DNA from: Rosellinia necatrix
Taxonomy: Eukaryota > Ascomycota > Sordariomycetes > Xylariales > Xylariaceae
Assembly (NCBI GenBank): GCA_021209875.1
Contig: JAGYVD010000002.1
Coordinates: 2,914,001-2,978,000 of the forward strand
Direction of reading: 5' to 3'
Length of the DNA stretch: 64,000 nucleotides
Shown one piece after another: positions 48,251 to 60,294 of the stretch (positions are counted from its first letter, which is position 1; every line of letters starts with the position of its first letter). The translations under genes and the position numbers were made by a program. Below the pieces are notes generated by a model. The model ran no database searches and had not been told where the DNA came from. It saw nothing but the letters and a program-made list of their open reading frames with translations.

Positions 48251-49523
48251 TTTGGCAAGTTACCAATATCATGCGAAGTGGGGAGTCCAAAGTGTCCATC
48301 CAGAAGAAGCTTCAAGCGGAGAGGACTCTGACAAAAGCTGCTCCTGGTAGTGTACCTTAGGTAAGTGGCTACTGTCTGAGTTAGGCTAGTATCCCTTTAG
48401 GTGCTGTTTTGGCATAGTGACTTGCCAAGATTTCTATAGTTATGCCAATTAAATAAATAAGTTTTTTGGTACTTAATTCCTAACACAGATTTGCCAGTAG
48501 AATAAGTACTAGCATGCGATCTAGCTATATGATATGTTACGTCATGTACCTCCCCGTTAGTAGGGGCCTGATGGTTCTTTAGGATTTATTTTATGTTACC
48601 ATGCCGAAATAGAACCTAATGGGATACCTAGGTAGCTGCACTATCAATTAGGTACTGGGTAGGCACTTAAGTAGGTAGGTACTCACCCTAGGCGACTTCC
48701 TCATTTTCCCTCTGGCATGCCACATAGAAATTCATCACCCCTGGACAGAGTTTGATTTTTAATCCTATTCCTTTTTATTTATTGATTCCTGAGTCAACAG
48801 TAGCCTGCTCCAGCTTATCCCCTAGTCTTATACTATTCCCCCCCCTTGCTATTTGAACAACAAAGAATACTATGGCTTTGATGTTTTTACTAGCCCAACA
48901 GGGATTCTTTTATGGAGTCTAGCCTGATTTGCCACCACTGTTCCGGCGATTGGATTACAGATCACAGCGGCACATATTACAACCCATTCAACAACCACAA
49001 AACCCATGTAGTGTGGTTCTAGGGAAGAGCAGCCAAGCGAAGTTGATCTGTGAACATCTTTGCGAGATAACAAAGTACTGCGATATGCATTGTAGTAAGG
49101 GCAGAATGTCCCGTCTACCAACCTCTAATCCATTTTGATGTTTGAGGGACAGTACCTCCCCCTTGTAAGGAGGTAGGTACCTAACCCTCGTAAGTGCTCT
49201 GCCTAGGTAGGTGGTCTATTGGATTGGCCACCTAAAGTCGCTCTCCCCTCGATCCGCCGCCACCTTTCAGCGCGCCGCGGTCCCTATTCTACAGAGGCCA
49301 GACAACTAGTATTCACCTACCCCAGATAATTCCGTAGTGAGGCGCATCCGCAAAAACTCATACACCCCATTAGTCTTAACTCGAGGCAAATCTTCAATCA
49401 ATCAACACGTCACAACGTCAACCTTTTTATCACTCAGAATAGGAACAGTCATCTCGCGGTGGCCCATTAATGCCCGGGCCGCGTCTTTTTTGATGCTACC
49501 CGGATGTTGTCGCTGTCGATGCT
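48251..49523. promoter_or_regulatory. divergent promoter region, SPP2 / VID21
   Basis: Contains both promoters and 5' untranslated regions across 1.27 kb. CCTA/TAGG clusters lie at 48624-48692 and 49171-49214. Open frames at 48870-49138 on both strands have no recognisable domain. Confidence 0.6.
48624..48692. repeat. CCTA/TAGG repeat cluster
   Basis: ATACCTAGGTAGC, TAGGTACTGGG and GTAGGTAGGTAC words; another small group (GGTAGGTACC, CCTAGGTAGGTGG) lies at 49171-49214. Confidence 0.7.
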
Positions 49524-52500
49524 ATGACTGAGGTTGTGCCTGCCGACCGCACAACGCTTCTGCGATTAAAACGGGCAGAATGCAGGTAGGATGTGCCCCG
49601 ATCGATAGAGCCTGTTTTTCCGACCCGAACGATATATCTTTCGAGGTGCTAACGTATTTCAGTGCAATTGCCCGGTCGCGCAAGAGGAAACTCTGTATCC
49701 TCTACGAGGTCACGGTTAACCCCGATGCCCTTCCTAGCCGCAGTTTCAATGCCCTGGACGCGCACGAATACAACCCCGCCGAGAAACATTTTCTCGATGG
49801 CTGCGATATCTTACAGTATGTGGTTAAGTTGTTCCTGTTATTTCGATTACAGCCTTCCGGCAGCACCCCGTGGTGTCGTGCAGTCCGACTACCTGACGGT
49901 TGACTAAGGCTAACGCTTATTTGAAGAGGACGCACGCTCAACGAGTTAAACATCCCCCCGCGGCGACGAGTTCCCCCCCATTATACCCAGCATCTTCCTC
50001 CACAGGCTGTGATCGCTTCTGCGAACCCAAATGAGAATGCCTTGCCTGGTGTGAAGCGACCCCTCGCCGACCTGTCCAGCAACGATCTTCAACAGCTTTC
50101 ACTAGGCAAAGTGGCATCGGCGACGGCTGAGGATGCTCAATCGAAACTTGCACCCTTAGGAAGCGCCCCCGGGCCCGAGAAACCTACACAACAAAGTAGC
50201 TTTAGCAAGCTGCCTCCGAGTACCCTCAGTCTAGGGCCTGCCACGCCGCCGAACTTGGTGGATGGGAGTATGATTGGGAGAAAGCCACATACGGAAGAGG
50301 TGTCGCGTGGACCTTTGCTCACTCAACGCTATGCAAAAACTCCAGTTGAGAGCCCATCCAATGGGCCTATAGGCATTTTGCAACATCCGACCCATCTCCC
50401 CAAACAGCCTCGGCCACAGCAACACATGCTAATTGCACAACAATTGGAAAAACGAACCCCTGAACAACCATTGCCTCGCGCATCAATTGTACAAGTGGAT
50501 GTGCCGTCATCGGAAACCGCGTGTTCAAGCACGTCGCTTCCATCTCAGCCCCATGGTCTCGATCCTGTTCGCCTCGCCTGCTCACTACCGACATCAAACT
50601 CCACGCCGCAGCCAATGGCTTCTTCCCCCCCTCTCGACATATCTACAGGCAGCGGTCAAGGCCGCGACAACAACTTCCGTGCTGGCGAGATAGATACCTC
50701 CATTATCAATCAGGGACGGGATGAAAGCATGCCTATAAACCACCTATCAGGCCCTGCCTGTCCACGCGGGTTACAGGAACCTCTCAGCCACCCAATAATG
50801 CCAGAAAATATTAATTCTCAAGACGAGGTTCAGTTAGTACGTGACCCAGCCCATCCTTCAAAGGGAGGCGTGGCAAGCCAAATCTCAGAGACGGCGAACA
50901 TGGACAGAATCTCGGTGCCACCCGTGCTACCTAGCACTGCTGCTCCCGATGTGACGATATTGGGAGCAAGTAGAGAAAGACCGGAGGCCGTTGGGAACTC
51001 GCCGAACGACACATTGGATAGTCAACACACTGCTGATAAAGGGCTGAACAGCGTGCAACAATGGGAACGGGATGCTGACGATGGCAAGATCCTTGGACCC
51101 ACGATGCTAAATGAAGTGGTCGGTAGTAAGGAGAAAAGGATAATTCACAGGGTTGGCGAGAAAAAGGCTCTCCGTCTCGATGCGCAGAAGCCTCCTTCTA
51201 CTTCATCAGTGCCGATTCTTCCGCCAAATACCAAGCAAGATCAGCTGCAAGGGATTGCGGGTACTGTAACTGATGCTACCCTCGGAAAGCCTGTGGACGA
51301 GATGTTGACAGAACGTCCGCGATCCATGCCCGATCTTCTATCCCCAGGTGATTCTCAAGCTACGCACTCTGTGCCTATAACACCCACATCGCAGTCATCA
51401 AAAATACAGCATCAAAGCTTGGTTGGCAGGATGAAAGCGAAAGATAAGAACAGACTACCAACAGTCGTCTTTGGCAAACAAGTCCCTCAAGTCTCTAATC
51501 CGTCTCAACCCCTAGTCCAAACTCGTCCAAGATCCGACCAGCTGCTAAGCGACGACTACTACACAACGTTATTTGTTAACGGATTCGCGGCAGGACCTAA
51601 CTGGATGAAGCCACTTGATCAACTATTGCACCAAGCGCACAAGACAGTTTCGACCCCTGACTCATATACACATATCCTCGATAATCAAGCCTGTCGCATT
51701 CTGCGCCGTGTCTATCAACTACAGCACACTGATAAGTGGTCTTTACGTCAGCCTAAGCGTTGCCCAGAACCCACCCGGCAAGTTTGCCATTGGGATATAT
51801 TGATACAAGAGATGAAATGGATGAGGACTGATTTCCGCGAAGAACGGAAATGGAAACGGGCGGCTGCGAGTAATATGGCGTATGCCTGTGCGCAATGGGT
51901 GGCTGCCTCGGGAAAAGAGCGGAAAGAACTTCAAGTAAATGTTGTTAGTCCGCCGATTATGTGTAAGGGCGTTGAAGATTTCTTGATGGCCGACGCGCTA
52001 GTTTCTCAAAACCTAGACAACCATCCAACTCCCGATCTTATTCCTTCTGGAGGCAACGACTCGCCTTTAGAACCTGACGATGAGCTAGATGATGCGTTTC
52101 CGAACACGATAGCACCATCGGCTATATTCGCCCTTCAAGATGATGACATTGTCTTTTCTTTACAGCCATCTGCCGCGACTGACCGTTTGCTCGAGGAACT
52201 TCCAATGTATGGGGCTCCCTTGAAAGTCTACAAGTCTGATCTGACTGCACTTGAGTTTGACCCCGACGCATCCTGGAAACGGCCTGCCCTCCCTTTAAGC
52301 AGGTTCGTCGAAGGTCGCATGGAACTGACTTCCAATGAACCCCCGAAGAAAAAAAGCCGTTATCAACATGTTCAAGAAGACGCTGAGGGCGACGTAAACG
52401 TATTTGGTCAGGATGGAACTATAGCTCCCCAAATGCCACCGCAGAACCCTGGTGTCGCCCTATTCCGTCCGGAAAACAAGAGCATCAAAGATCGGCTTCA

Positions 52501-54508
52501 TGCTGGGCATCAATTTCGTCCTCCTAGCGATAATATGCCCTTCCAGGCATTCTATGAATCGCGCGGCTCCTCTCAGTGGACACAGGCAGAAGATGATGAG
52601 CTAAAGGGTTTAGTACGGGAATATTCTTACAACTGGAGTTTGATATTCAGTATCCTGTCGACAAGGTCCATATTCGTGTCCGGTGCAGATCGTCGTACCC
52701 CGTGGGAATGCTTTGAACGGTGGGTTATGCTTGAGGGACTCCCCAACGATATGCAAAAGACTCAATATTTCAAATTATGGCAGAGCAGGATCGAACAAGC
52801 TCAACAACACATCCGCCAGCAAAGCTTGGCAGCGGTGCAGCAACAGCAGCAGCAGCAGCAACAGCAGCAACAGCAGCAGCAACAGCAGCAGCAACAGCAG
52901 CAGCAGCAGCAGCAGCAACAGGGCCAACAACAGCAGCCCCAGCCGCCCCAACAACCATCACAAGCAGCTACCAATGGGCCAAACACGCCTCTTCCCCGTC
53001 GCCGCCACTCCTTACCAGTAAAAGTAGAGCGACGGCGCAACCAGAAGCACCTCACTATGATAGACGCGATGAGGAAACTGGCTAAGAAAAGAGAAGCAGC
53101 AGTGCAGAAACAACAACAAACTGCTCAATTAGCCGCGGCTAGGAAGCCAGCGGAGGTCACCCAACCCAAAGCGCCGACAAAAACACCTAGAGAATATAGC
53201 GTTATGCGGTGGGAACGGGATCAGGCGATGGCCGAGAGGCTAGCAGAGCGAATGGCCCAGCAGCATCGTCACGAGGCACAGCGCAGAGTACGAGCTGGTA
53301 CCAATGCTGCTTCAAATAAAGCTAACATCCAGTCACAGGCTGCAATACAAAGAGCCCATCAGAATCAACATGCTCATATGGCCACTGCTACTCAGGCTGC
53401 AGGTCAACTGCCACAGGGTACACAGCAGATGACTGCATCACACCCTCATGCCGCAATGGTTCGTGCTAATACTCAAAACCACGCCGCCGTCAATAATCAA
53501 CCTCGCCCTCGTATGCCGATGCATATGGCTTCAACTCTAACCGGAACAGAACACCAGCCCCAGCTCAATGGCGGTCTGGTCCCGCCTATGCAAATGAATG
53601 GCTCCCCACAAATCCAAATGCCCGTTGCCAATGGCCAGGCACAGATGTCAATGCCAGCTGCTGTACATAACGTGCAGATGCTACTCCAGGCGCGGCGAAT
53701 TTCCGAACAGCAGCGCCAATCTGTCCATATGAGACAGCAGCAGCAACAACAACAATCCCAGGTGCAGCAACCCCAGCAGCAACACCAACCTCACCCACAG
53801 ACACAGCCGCATCAGCAACAGCAACAGCAGCCGCTACCGCAGCAGCAACCGCAGCAGCCTCACGCAAGCCAGCACGCAAACTCCCCGCTTCAAAATTCCC
53901 CCCCAGCCATGCGCGCTACTGCCATCAACAGCATAAATCAGAAGAACTATGTCAACAATGCCCAAGTCCAAGCCATGATGGCATCATTTAACCCGACGAA
54001 TGGATCAGGGTTATCAACTCCCCCAGCGACTGGATTTAATCTCACGCCTGGACAGTCGGGGTCGCCGCGGCCGAATCTAATTATCCCTCCGCCGCAGCAT
54101 CAAACCTATCTCTCTCAACTCCAGGCGATAGAGAACCAAATACGGTCAACCCATCCAGATGCACCACAGGACAAAGTGAGAGAAATGGCAAAGACTTATT
54201 TACAGAATAGACATAATAATAGTCTAGCGCAGTCAGCAATGAATGCTGCTGCGGGGAGCCCAGGACAGGCTGCTGCGGCCAATGGCCCGCATCAGTACGC
54301 CCAGCTCCTTCGAGCCCAGCAGCAGCAGCAGCAAGCCCAGGCGGCAGCGGCCGCTGCAGCCGCACAAGCCCAGGCTCAGGCTCAGGCTCAAGCCCAAGCT
54401 CAGGCCCAAGCCCAGGCCCAAGCCCAACAGACGCAAGGTCCCCAACACAACGCCCAGCACCACAGAAACCCGAGTGGTACCGCAACACCTGCTACTAATA
54501 CTAAATAA
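49524..54508 (+). CDS. vid21: Vid21/Eaf1, NuA4 histone acetyltransferase scaffold
   Basis: Scaffold subunit of the NuA4 histone H4/H2A acetyltransferase complex. Three exons: 49524-49585, 49663-49815, 49927-54508, giving 1598 residues. The two small first exons restore the N-terminal family block (SAIARSRKRKLCILYEV, then DILQGRTLNELNIP). The introns have GTAGGA and GTATGT donors and GCTAACG branch sites. An HSA domain at about 688-730 (HWDILIQEMKWMRTDFREE, KWKRAAASNMAYACAQWV) binds actin and actin-related proteins. A SANT/Myb domain at about 953-1015 (WTQAEDDELKGLVREYSYNW, DRRTPWECFERWVMLEG) is followed by a polyglutamine run of about 33 residues and a Gln-rich C-terminal third, ending with an alternating Ala-Gln tail. 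The N-terminal 600 residues are disordered. HSA, SANT and their order leave little doubt about identity. Confidence 0.94.
52841..52944 (+). repeat. CAG/CAA polyglutamine-coding run
   Basis: About 33 CAG and CAA codons with few interruptions within VID21, just after the SANT domain. Mixed use of CAG and CAA reduces slippage compared with pure CAG. Further Gln-rich codon runs lie at 53737-53860 and 54317-54430. Confidence 0.95.
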
Positions 54509-55032
54509 TGCATTTGGCACTCCACCTAATATTGGAGTCTCTTGCCGTGTGGTAGGGCTAACGCTTCATGCCATTTACCCCCCCGTTTCGTGTAGCATAT
54601 AAACCGGAGCTCGGAGTCGCTTACACCGGCCACAGGAACCTCTTAATGGTTTCCACCGGCCGGCGGCAGGAGGCCATGGCTTCAATTGGTTTTAGACGAG
54701 GGTGGCTGTTCCTTTGAGGGATTCTTAAGTGGGGTACACCCTACACTACTAGCTACCTACCTACCTAGTTAACACGGTACAAGATGACATATGAAGAGAA
54801 CAATTATATTATGCTTTAAGTTAAAATTGGGTGGGGATGATACCTATCCTACATACTGGAGCTAGGGAGGTATTCCTCAGACCCCCTTAGCTCTCTCTAA
54901 TCGATAAGGACGGCCCAATTTTACTTTTTTTAATCTTCGCTCCGAGACCAGTACTACGTGAGCTTCTCTGCTTCGGCCATCATACTCCAAAAACATTATT
55001 TATTGACGAGAATTCCTGCGATATGATATAAC
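54509..55032. other. intergenic region, VID21 3' end to MAK11 promoter
   Basis: About 520 bp with a short run of ACCTACCTACCTAG at 54754-54767. No gene seen. Confidence 0.6.
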
Positions 55033-56535
55033 ATGGGCAAACGCAAACGGAACGTTAGTTCCCATGATACCACCACGCGAGAGGACGCCCCCGCCAAAAA
55101 GACCCAGGTTTCAAATGACGCCCATTTTGCTTCGCCTGTCACCATCCAGATCATTACAGGATCCTACGACCGCGTTCTTCATGGTTTGACTGCTACCGTT
55201 TCACCCGATGACCAAGTCGAATTTGCGGACACTTTTCTTTTCGATGCTCATGGCTCTGCAATACGATGCCTAGCAACCTCACCTCCATCAGCACCCGAGG
55301 CTGGGAAGACTCAGAAGGTCATGTTGGCGTCCGGCAGCAGCGATGAGAGAATCAATATCTACCATATTTCCGCACACCCACCCAAACAGAAGGCGAAAGA
55401 TGTATTATCTTCGGCTGCTCCACGAAAGATCCGCGAGAACCCCAACAATCGAGAGCTTGGCACTCTATTACACCATTCGTCCACAATTACCGCCCTCTCC
55501 TTCCCTTCTAGATCCAAACTCATCTCGGCATCCGAAGACTCGTCAATAGCCGTCACACGCACAAGGGACTGGTCTCTTTTATCAACTATCAAAGTACCTA
55601 AACCAAGGCCACAGGGACGGCCGAGCGGCGACACAGCATCGTTAGATGGAACACCCGCTGGCGTCAACGGCTTTGCCGTCCATCCAAGTATGAAGCTTAT
55701 GATCAGCGTTAGTAGGGGGGAGCGATGCATGCGTCTCTGGAACCTGATGACAGCTAAGAAGGCTGGTATTTTGAACTTCAGCCGGGATATACTGCAGGCG
55801 GCTGGAGAAGGTAAGCATTCGCTGGGAGAGGGCAGAAAGGCGGTTTGGGGCACAACTGAGGAGGGCGATGAATTTTGTGTGGGGTTCGACCGAGACCTGA
55901 TTGTATTTGGCATGGACAGTACACCTAAATGCCGGGTCATGCCAGAGCCCAGGACCAAAATACACGAGTTTCGCTACATATCAACGGACTCCATGGACTC
56001 TTCATTCCTCGCTGTGTCCACTGAGGATGGTAAGATCCTGTTCTTCTCAACGAATACTGCAGATTTGATCTCGGAAGAGTCCAAAACAGACAAAGGGACC
56101 GGGACTCTACCTATAGCCAAGTTAATTGCGCAGGTGGGAGGGAAAGAAGCCAATATCACGGGTCGCATCAAGGATTTTTCCGTATGCAGAATCACAAACC
56201 AGGAGGGACACACCATACTCATTCCGACGGGTAGTAGTGATGGTAAGGTCCGCCTTTTCAAGCTAAACGTGACGGATTTGGAAAAGGCAAGGAGAGTAGA
56301 GACTCCGAAGCAGATCGGCAAGCTATTGGGGACATACAATACGGAGAACCGAATCACGTGCTTGAGTGCATTTGCAATGATACCGCGGAGAAAAGGCATG
56401 GAAGACAGCGAGGATGATTTCGATAACAACGACGAGGACGAGGGGACAGATACCGACGAGAAGGGAGAAGAAGAAGAAGAAGAAGAAGAAGAAGACAAAA
56501 AACGTGATAGAGATCAAGATGAAAATAAAATTTGA
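55033..56535 (+). CDS. mak11: Mak11/PAK1IP1-like WD40 protein, 60S ribosome assembly
   Basis: Nuclear/nucleolar WD-repeat protein needed for an early step of 60S subunit maturation (yeast Mak11, human PAK1IP1). Single exon of 500 residues. After a basic N-terminus (MGKRKR), WD-like repeats run from about 36 to 430: IITGSYDRVLHGL, DAHGSAIRCLATS, MLASGSSDERINIYHI, HHSSTITALSFPSRSKLISASED, VNGFAVHPSMKLMISVSRGERCMRLWNL and GSSDGKVRLFKL. A very acidic tail with a Glu run (codons GAAGAA..., 56465-56495) and a short basic end follow. The ATG at 55033 has A at -3; an ATG ten bases upstream runs into a stop at once. Confidence 0.88.
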   Translation: MGKRKRNVSSHDTTTREDAPAKKTQVSNDAHFASPVTIQIITGSYDRVLHGLTATVSPDDQVEFADTFLFDAHGSAIRCLATSPPSAPEAGKTQKVMLASGSSDERINIYHISAHPPKQKAKDVLSSAAPRKIRENPNNRELGTLLHHSSTITALSFPSRSKLISASEDSSIAVTRTRDWSLLSTIKVPKPRPQGRPSGDTASLDGTPAGVNGFAVHPSMKLMISVSRGERCMRLWNLMTAKKAGILNFSRDILQAAGEGKHSLGEGRKAVWGTTEEGDEFCVGFDRDLIVFGMDSTPKCRVMPEPRTKIHEFRYISTDSMDSSFLAVSTEDGKILFFSTNTADLISEESKTDKGTGTLPIAKLIAQVGGKEANITGRIKDFSVCRITNQEGHTILIPTGSSDGKVRLFKLNVTDLEKARRVETPKQIGKLLGTYNTENRITCLSAFAMIPRRKGMEDSEDDFDNNDEDEGTDTDEKGEEEEEEEEEDKKRDRDQDENKI

Positions 56536-57650
56536 ACCCGGGCCGCGTAATGATATTACGTAGCATAATATTTCTTATTCATTTCCATCTTGAGAGCTAG
56601 GCACAGTTCCTTATGTGTTGTTCCTGCCCTTGTTATACACAAGTCCCGATTCTTTATATTTTTTTCTAGATATCTAGGTAGGCATATTACTTATCAAGTG
56701 ACCCAGAGCAGAATTATCCGCTGCAGAGCATTTCGGGAAAGCATAGAACCCTCCCTGCTGGTCTAGAACCATTGTAAGCAAGCCCCTTCTCCTAAATAGA
56801 GATGCCCACCTACAACCGGGTTACGTTCCCAATCTTGAGCGATAATGCACCTGCCGGGGACAAGAAGCAGACATAGCCTGAAAATAATCTACTTCTTGCT
56901 CCAGGCCAAATAGTCAATGTTTATCCATGACTCGCATTACTAGGTACTTCGTAGTGCTGGCAGACAGGATTGGGAAATTAGTACCTAGCTAGTGTGCAAC
57001 GAATGCACTTGTCTGTAGTAGTAACTATGAGAATTAGTATGGACAAATGTAGTTTAGATCTACACTAGATTAAAATAACAACACGGCCTCGCCTGAATAG
57101 GCTTAACTTAATCTATAATTTCCAGGAAGGCTCCTGCAGGGGCGAGCACACCCAGTGTGCCTAGGCACCTAGGTAGGCACCTACCTACCTAGAGGCGCCT
57201 AAATTACATAGGTACTACCTACCTAGGTGCTTATTATGTATCCACCTATCTGTTAGTCGGCCGGTTCCACACGGGAGTCGCGCATACCATGCCGAGGCAC
57301 ACGTCAACCTTGAGCGCACAGGAGCCGGTAACAATTCATCATCGGCCCAGGCTGCTCGCATCAAGACCTCAGCGCCGCGTACCAGGTTGGCCTCCCCCGA
57401 CCACGCGGAAAGTAGATGATCACAGGATTACACAGGCGGATTGATCCCATCCTCACCGACTAGCAGAGCGATCGCGGCCAGATCCACAACAATAGCGGCA
57501 TCAATCGATTCCGTGTTCTATTTCAACCCGAGAAGCGAGCTTCATGTCCCACACACGGCAGTGCAGTGTCTAGCCAGCTCCGATCAGTCGTAGGGGACGG
57601 TTGTGTTCCAAGGACTGTTTCTCGTCCCCTCCACCCCCACCACCCCCGAT
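56536..57650. other. intergenic region, MAK11 3' end to PEX3 promoter
   Basis: About 1.1 kb without a recognisable gene. CCTA/TAGG repeats occupy 57159-57251. The last 350 bp (57260-57650) are GC-richer and probably contain the PEX3 promoter and leader. Confidence 0.6.
57159..57251. repeat. CCTA/TAGG repeat cluster
   Basis: GTGCCTAGGCACCTAGGTAG followed by CACCTACCTACCTAG and ACTACCTACCTAGG words. GTGCCTAGGCAC is a perfect 12-bp palindrome. Confidence 0.8.
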
Positions 57651-59485
57651 ATGCTGTCAACTACGCGGCGGTGGTTTCGCCACAATCGCACACCCATAGC
57701 GATCGGCGTCGGCATCGTTGGTGCCGGCTACCTGGCCACCCAATATGTCCTGGGCAAGATCAACGACGCTCGCGAGCGTATGAGTAGCGATCGCATTGCG
57801 AAAGAAAAGTGAGCTCCTGTGTGGATTGGATGCGGAAGCGCCGGCGGCTAACAAACCATCGCGTAGCCTGCGCCGTCGATTCGAGCAAAATCAAGAGGAC
57901 TGCACATTCACCGTGCTGGCCCTTCTTCCCACGGCTACGGCGAATATCCTCGAGGCGATGAACACCGAAAATATAACATTAGAAATACAGCGCATGAAGG
58001 GCACTGCCAAGAGCGTGCGCAGTGGCGAGCCGTCCGCCGCACCGCCGAGCATCGCAGACACGACCATGACGGAAGAGGAGGGCAAGAGCATAGCAAGCTT
58101 ACAGAGCGAAAGCGGTGTCCATGCGAGCCAAATAGCCCTCCCGGATGCCCAAAGCACTGGCGATGCCGCGCAAGATGGCGGCCAAGCGTCGCAGAAACCA
58201 CGGAAAACTAAGAGACAGCTCTGGGACGATCTGACAATAAGCTGTGAGCACCTGACCCCGCCCTGATGGGTTTAGGAAATAGGTCACATTGGGAAAAGAC
58301 TCCTCCCAGCTAACCGAGCCTTTAGCCATTACGCGAGCCTTCACTCTTATATACACCCTGGCGCTCTTGACCATGCTTACTAGAATCCAGCTAAACCTCC
58401 TCGGACGCAGGAGCTACTTGTCTAGTGTGATTTCGCTTGCAACTGCCGCGGCACAATCGACGATAAATCTGGAGAACAACGACGACGACAACCCGGACCA
58501 GGCGTACGGTAACGATTTTGAAACCAACCGGAAATACCTGACGTTCAGCTGGTGGTTGCTGAACCGGGGATGGATGGACGTGATGGAAAGGGTCGAGGCT
58601 GCTGTTCGTGACGTGTATGGGCATTTAAGCCCGCGTGATGTTTTGAGCTTCGACACCTTCTCACAATTGGCACTCGAAGTGCGCAAAAAGGTGGAGGGGA
58701 GGCCAAGTTCCGACAGACCAGGCGCCCAATGGCTATCCCTCCTCCTCCCCCCAGCGCCGCTGGAGGACTTTGTCTTGAAAGAGTCCGGCGTCTTGGGCGA
58801 CAGCGCTACGGCCACCACATATCGGTCTGGCAGCTTATCGGTCTCTTCGCCCGCATCAACTGTGACGCCGCCGCTTCGCCGTCTGCTTGACGAGACGTCC
58901 GACCTCGTCGAATCACCAGCCTTCTGCCATGTACTTAGTTTGCTTCTCGATGCGGGCTTCTCTGTCCTGCTGAATAAGAAATTATTAACCGGCGCTTTTG
59001 GCCCTAACATTCCAGTCACAGGTTCCTCTCCCGAGCCTGCGGAGCCAGCTGCTTCCAACCCCACAACCCGTGCAGTTCTACTTCCCAAGATTCTGTCCGT
59101 GCTCACGCGACAGGCGCATGCTATTGGTAACGGCATGCCAAACGAGTACCTGCAGGAAATGGAACATGCTCAGGACCTCGAAGCCTTTGCCGCTGTCGTA
59201 TATTCAAGTAACTGGGAAAATGAGATTCACCAGGATACAGAACTCGTCGCTGCCGTAGCCAGCCACAATGATGCCGCCGATGTTGCACTAGCTACCGCTA
59301 GCCATCCAAGCGACTTTACTACCCCTCGGCCGGACCGCAGCGTCACGCTAGGGTCATCTCAGGCTATAGCCGGAGACGGAAGCGTTGTTGTGGTGGACCC
59401 CTCACAGCACTCTTTTGAGAGTGCGTGGGAGAAGGCTCTGGAGTCATCAAATGTATCATCACCACCACCGCCTTTGCAATCATGA
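57651..59485 (+). CDS. pex3: peroxisomal biogenesis factor 3 (Pex3)
   Basis: Integral peroxisomal membrane protein that docks the Pex19-cargo receptor for membrane-protein import and takes part in peroxisome inheritance. Three exons: 57651-57808, 57867-58243, 58326-59485, giving 564 residues. Introns of 58 and 82 bp have GTGAGC donors and CTAAC branch sites; the joins read AKEN-LRRRFEQNQEDCTFTV and DDLTIS-SITRAFTLIYTLALL, both family hallmarks. The N-terminus has a short basic stretch (RRWFRHNR) and one membrane segment (IAIGVGIVGAGYLATQYVLG). LLTMLTRIQLNLLGRRSYL and YLTFSWWLLNRGW are typical Pex3 blocks. A Ser/Thr/Pro-rich insertion near 320-345 and an 80-residue polar tail make the protein longer than the yeast one. 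Confidence 0.93.
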
Positions 59486-60294
59486 CCGGCGACTTATCCT
59501 AACATCCGTTGAGTTTGGAGACCGGCCAACCCCATTATTGTGTCCAAAATACTACGATCAGTGATGGGGAACGTATCTTTCAACAACGTCCAGCTCGAGA
59601 GGAAATGGGGTGGTTAGCCTTTTGCGATAATCAGTACATCAGTTCGATCGAAACCAAAGCCGGTTTCACCGAGAATTTAGATAAGCGGCAAAATATCAGG
59701 AACCCATGTCTACAGCATAAGCATTGTATCGAAAAAGGAGGCATCAAAAATTGGATTGCGGGATATTGTCTAGTAAAGTGTTGCCTAACACACAAATGGA
59801 TATCCAGACCGGTATGCAATGCATGATGGGTTGCTGGCTACGGTGTATATTACTACCACGGGGGAAGGGGGTGCCCTACCCGGGCTCGTTTGCCCACGAA
59901 GGGGACAGGTGCATAATCTATATCCTGATGCAATGAGAAGTCGACGATAGAGCGCCATGACGGCTTTCTGATACAAGGCGCTTTGTAGCGCTTATGCTAG
60001 AGCCCCAGCCTCCATGAATGACGCGTAGACTTACTGTACCACAAAACCCGGCGAGTACGCTTAAACCGAGGTGAGTCTCTTTAGATACCCGGCACGGGCG
60101 CCTCGAAAGCATGACAAAGGCGCCGCCAATACCAGTTGGGCGCGATGAAAATCAATCAAATCCGTGGTCCAGTGTATACATCGCTTGCTCCGGCAGGATT
60201 TCCTGCTTCGGCCTCACCGCCCAGCCGGGGAATGCGTACAGGGGAGGATCTCCTCGGCCAGCAAGCCACAGTAGACCTCTCGCGCCGCCGCCCT
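59486..60294. other. convergent intergenic region, PEX3 / BET5
   Basis: Should hold both terminators. Short open frames on both strands show no domain, and no repeat is evident. Confidence 0.6.

Noticed and set aside
52801..53055. Poly-Cys and poly-Ala frames antisense to or overlapping the VID21 polyglutamine run
   Set aside because: Other-frame readings of a CAG/CAA repeat.
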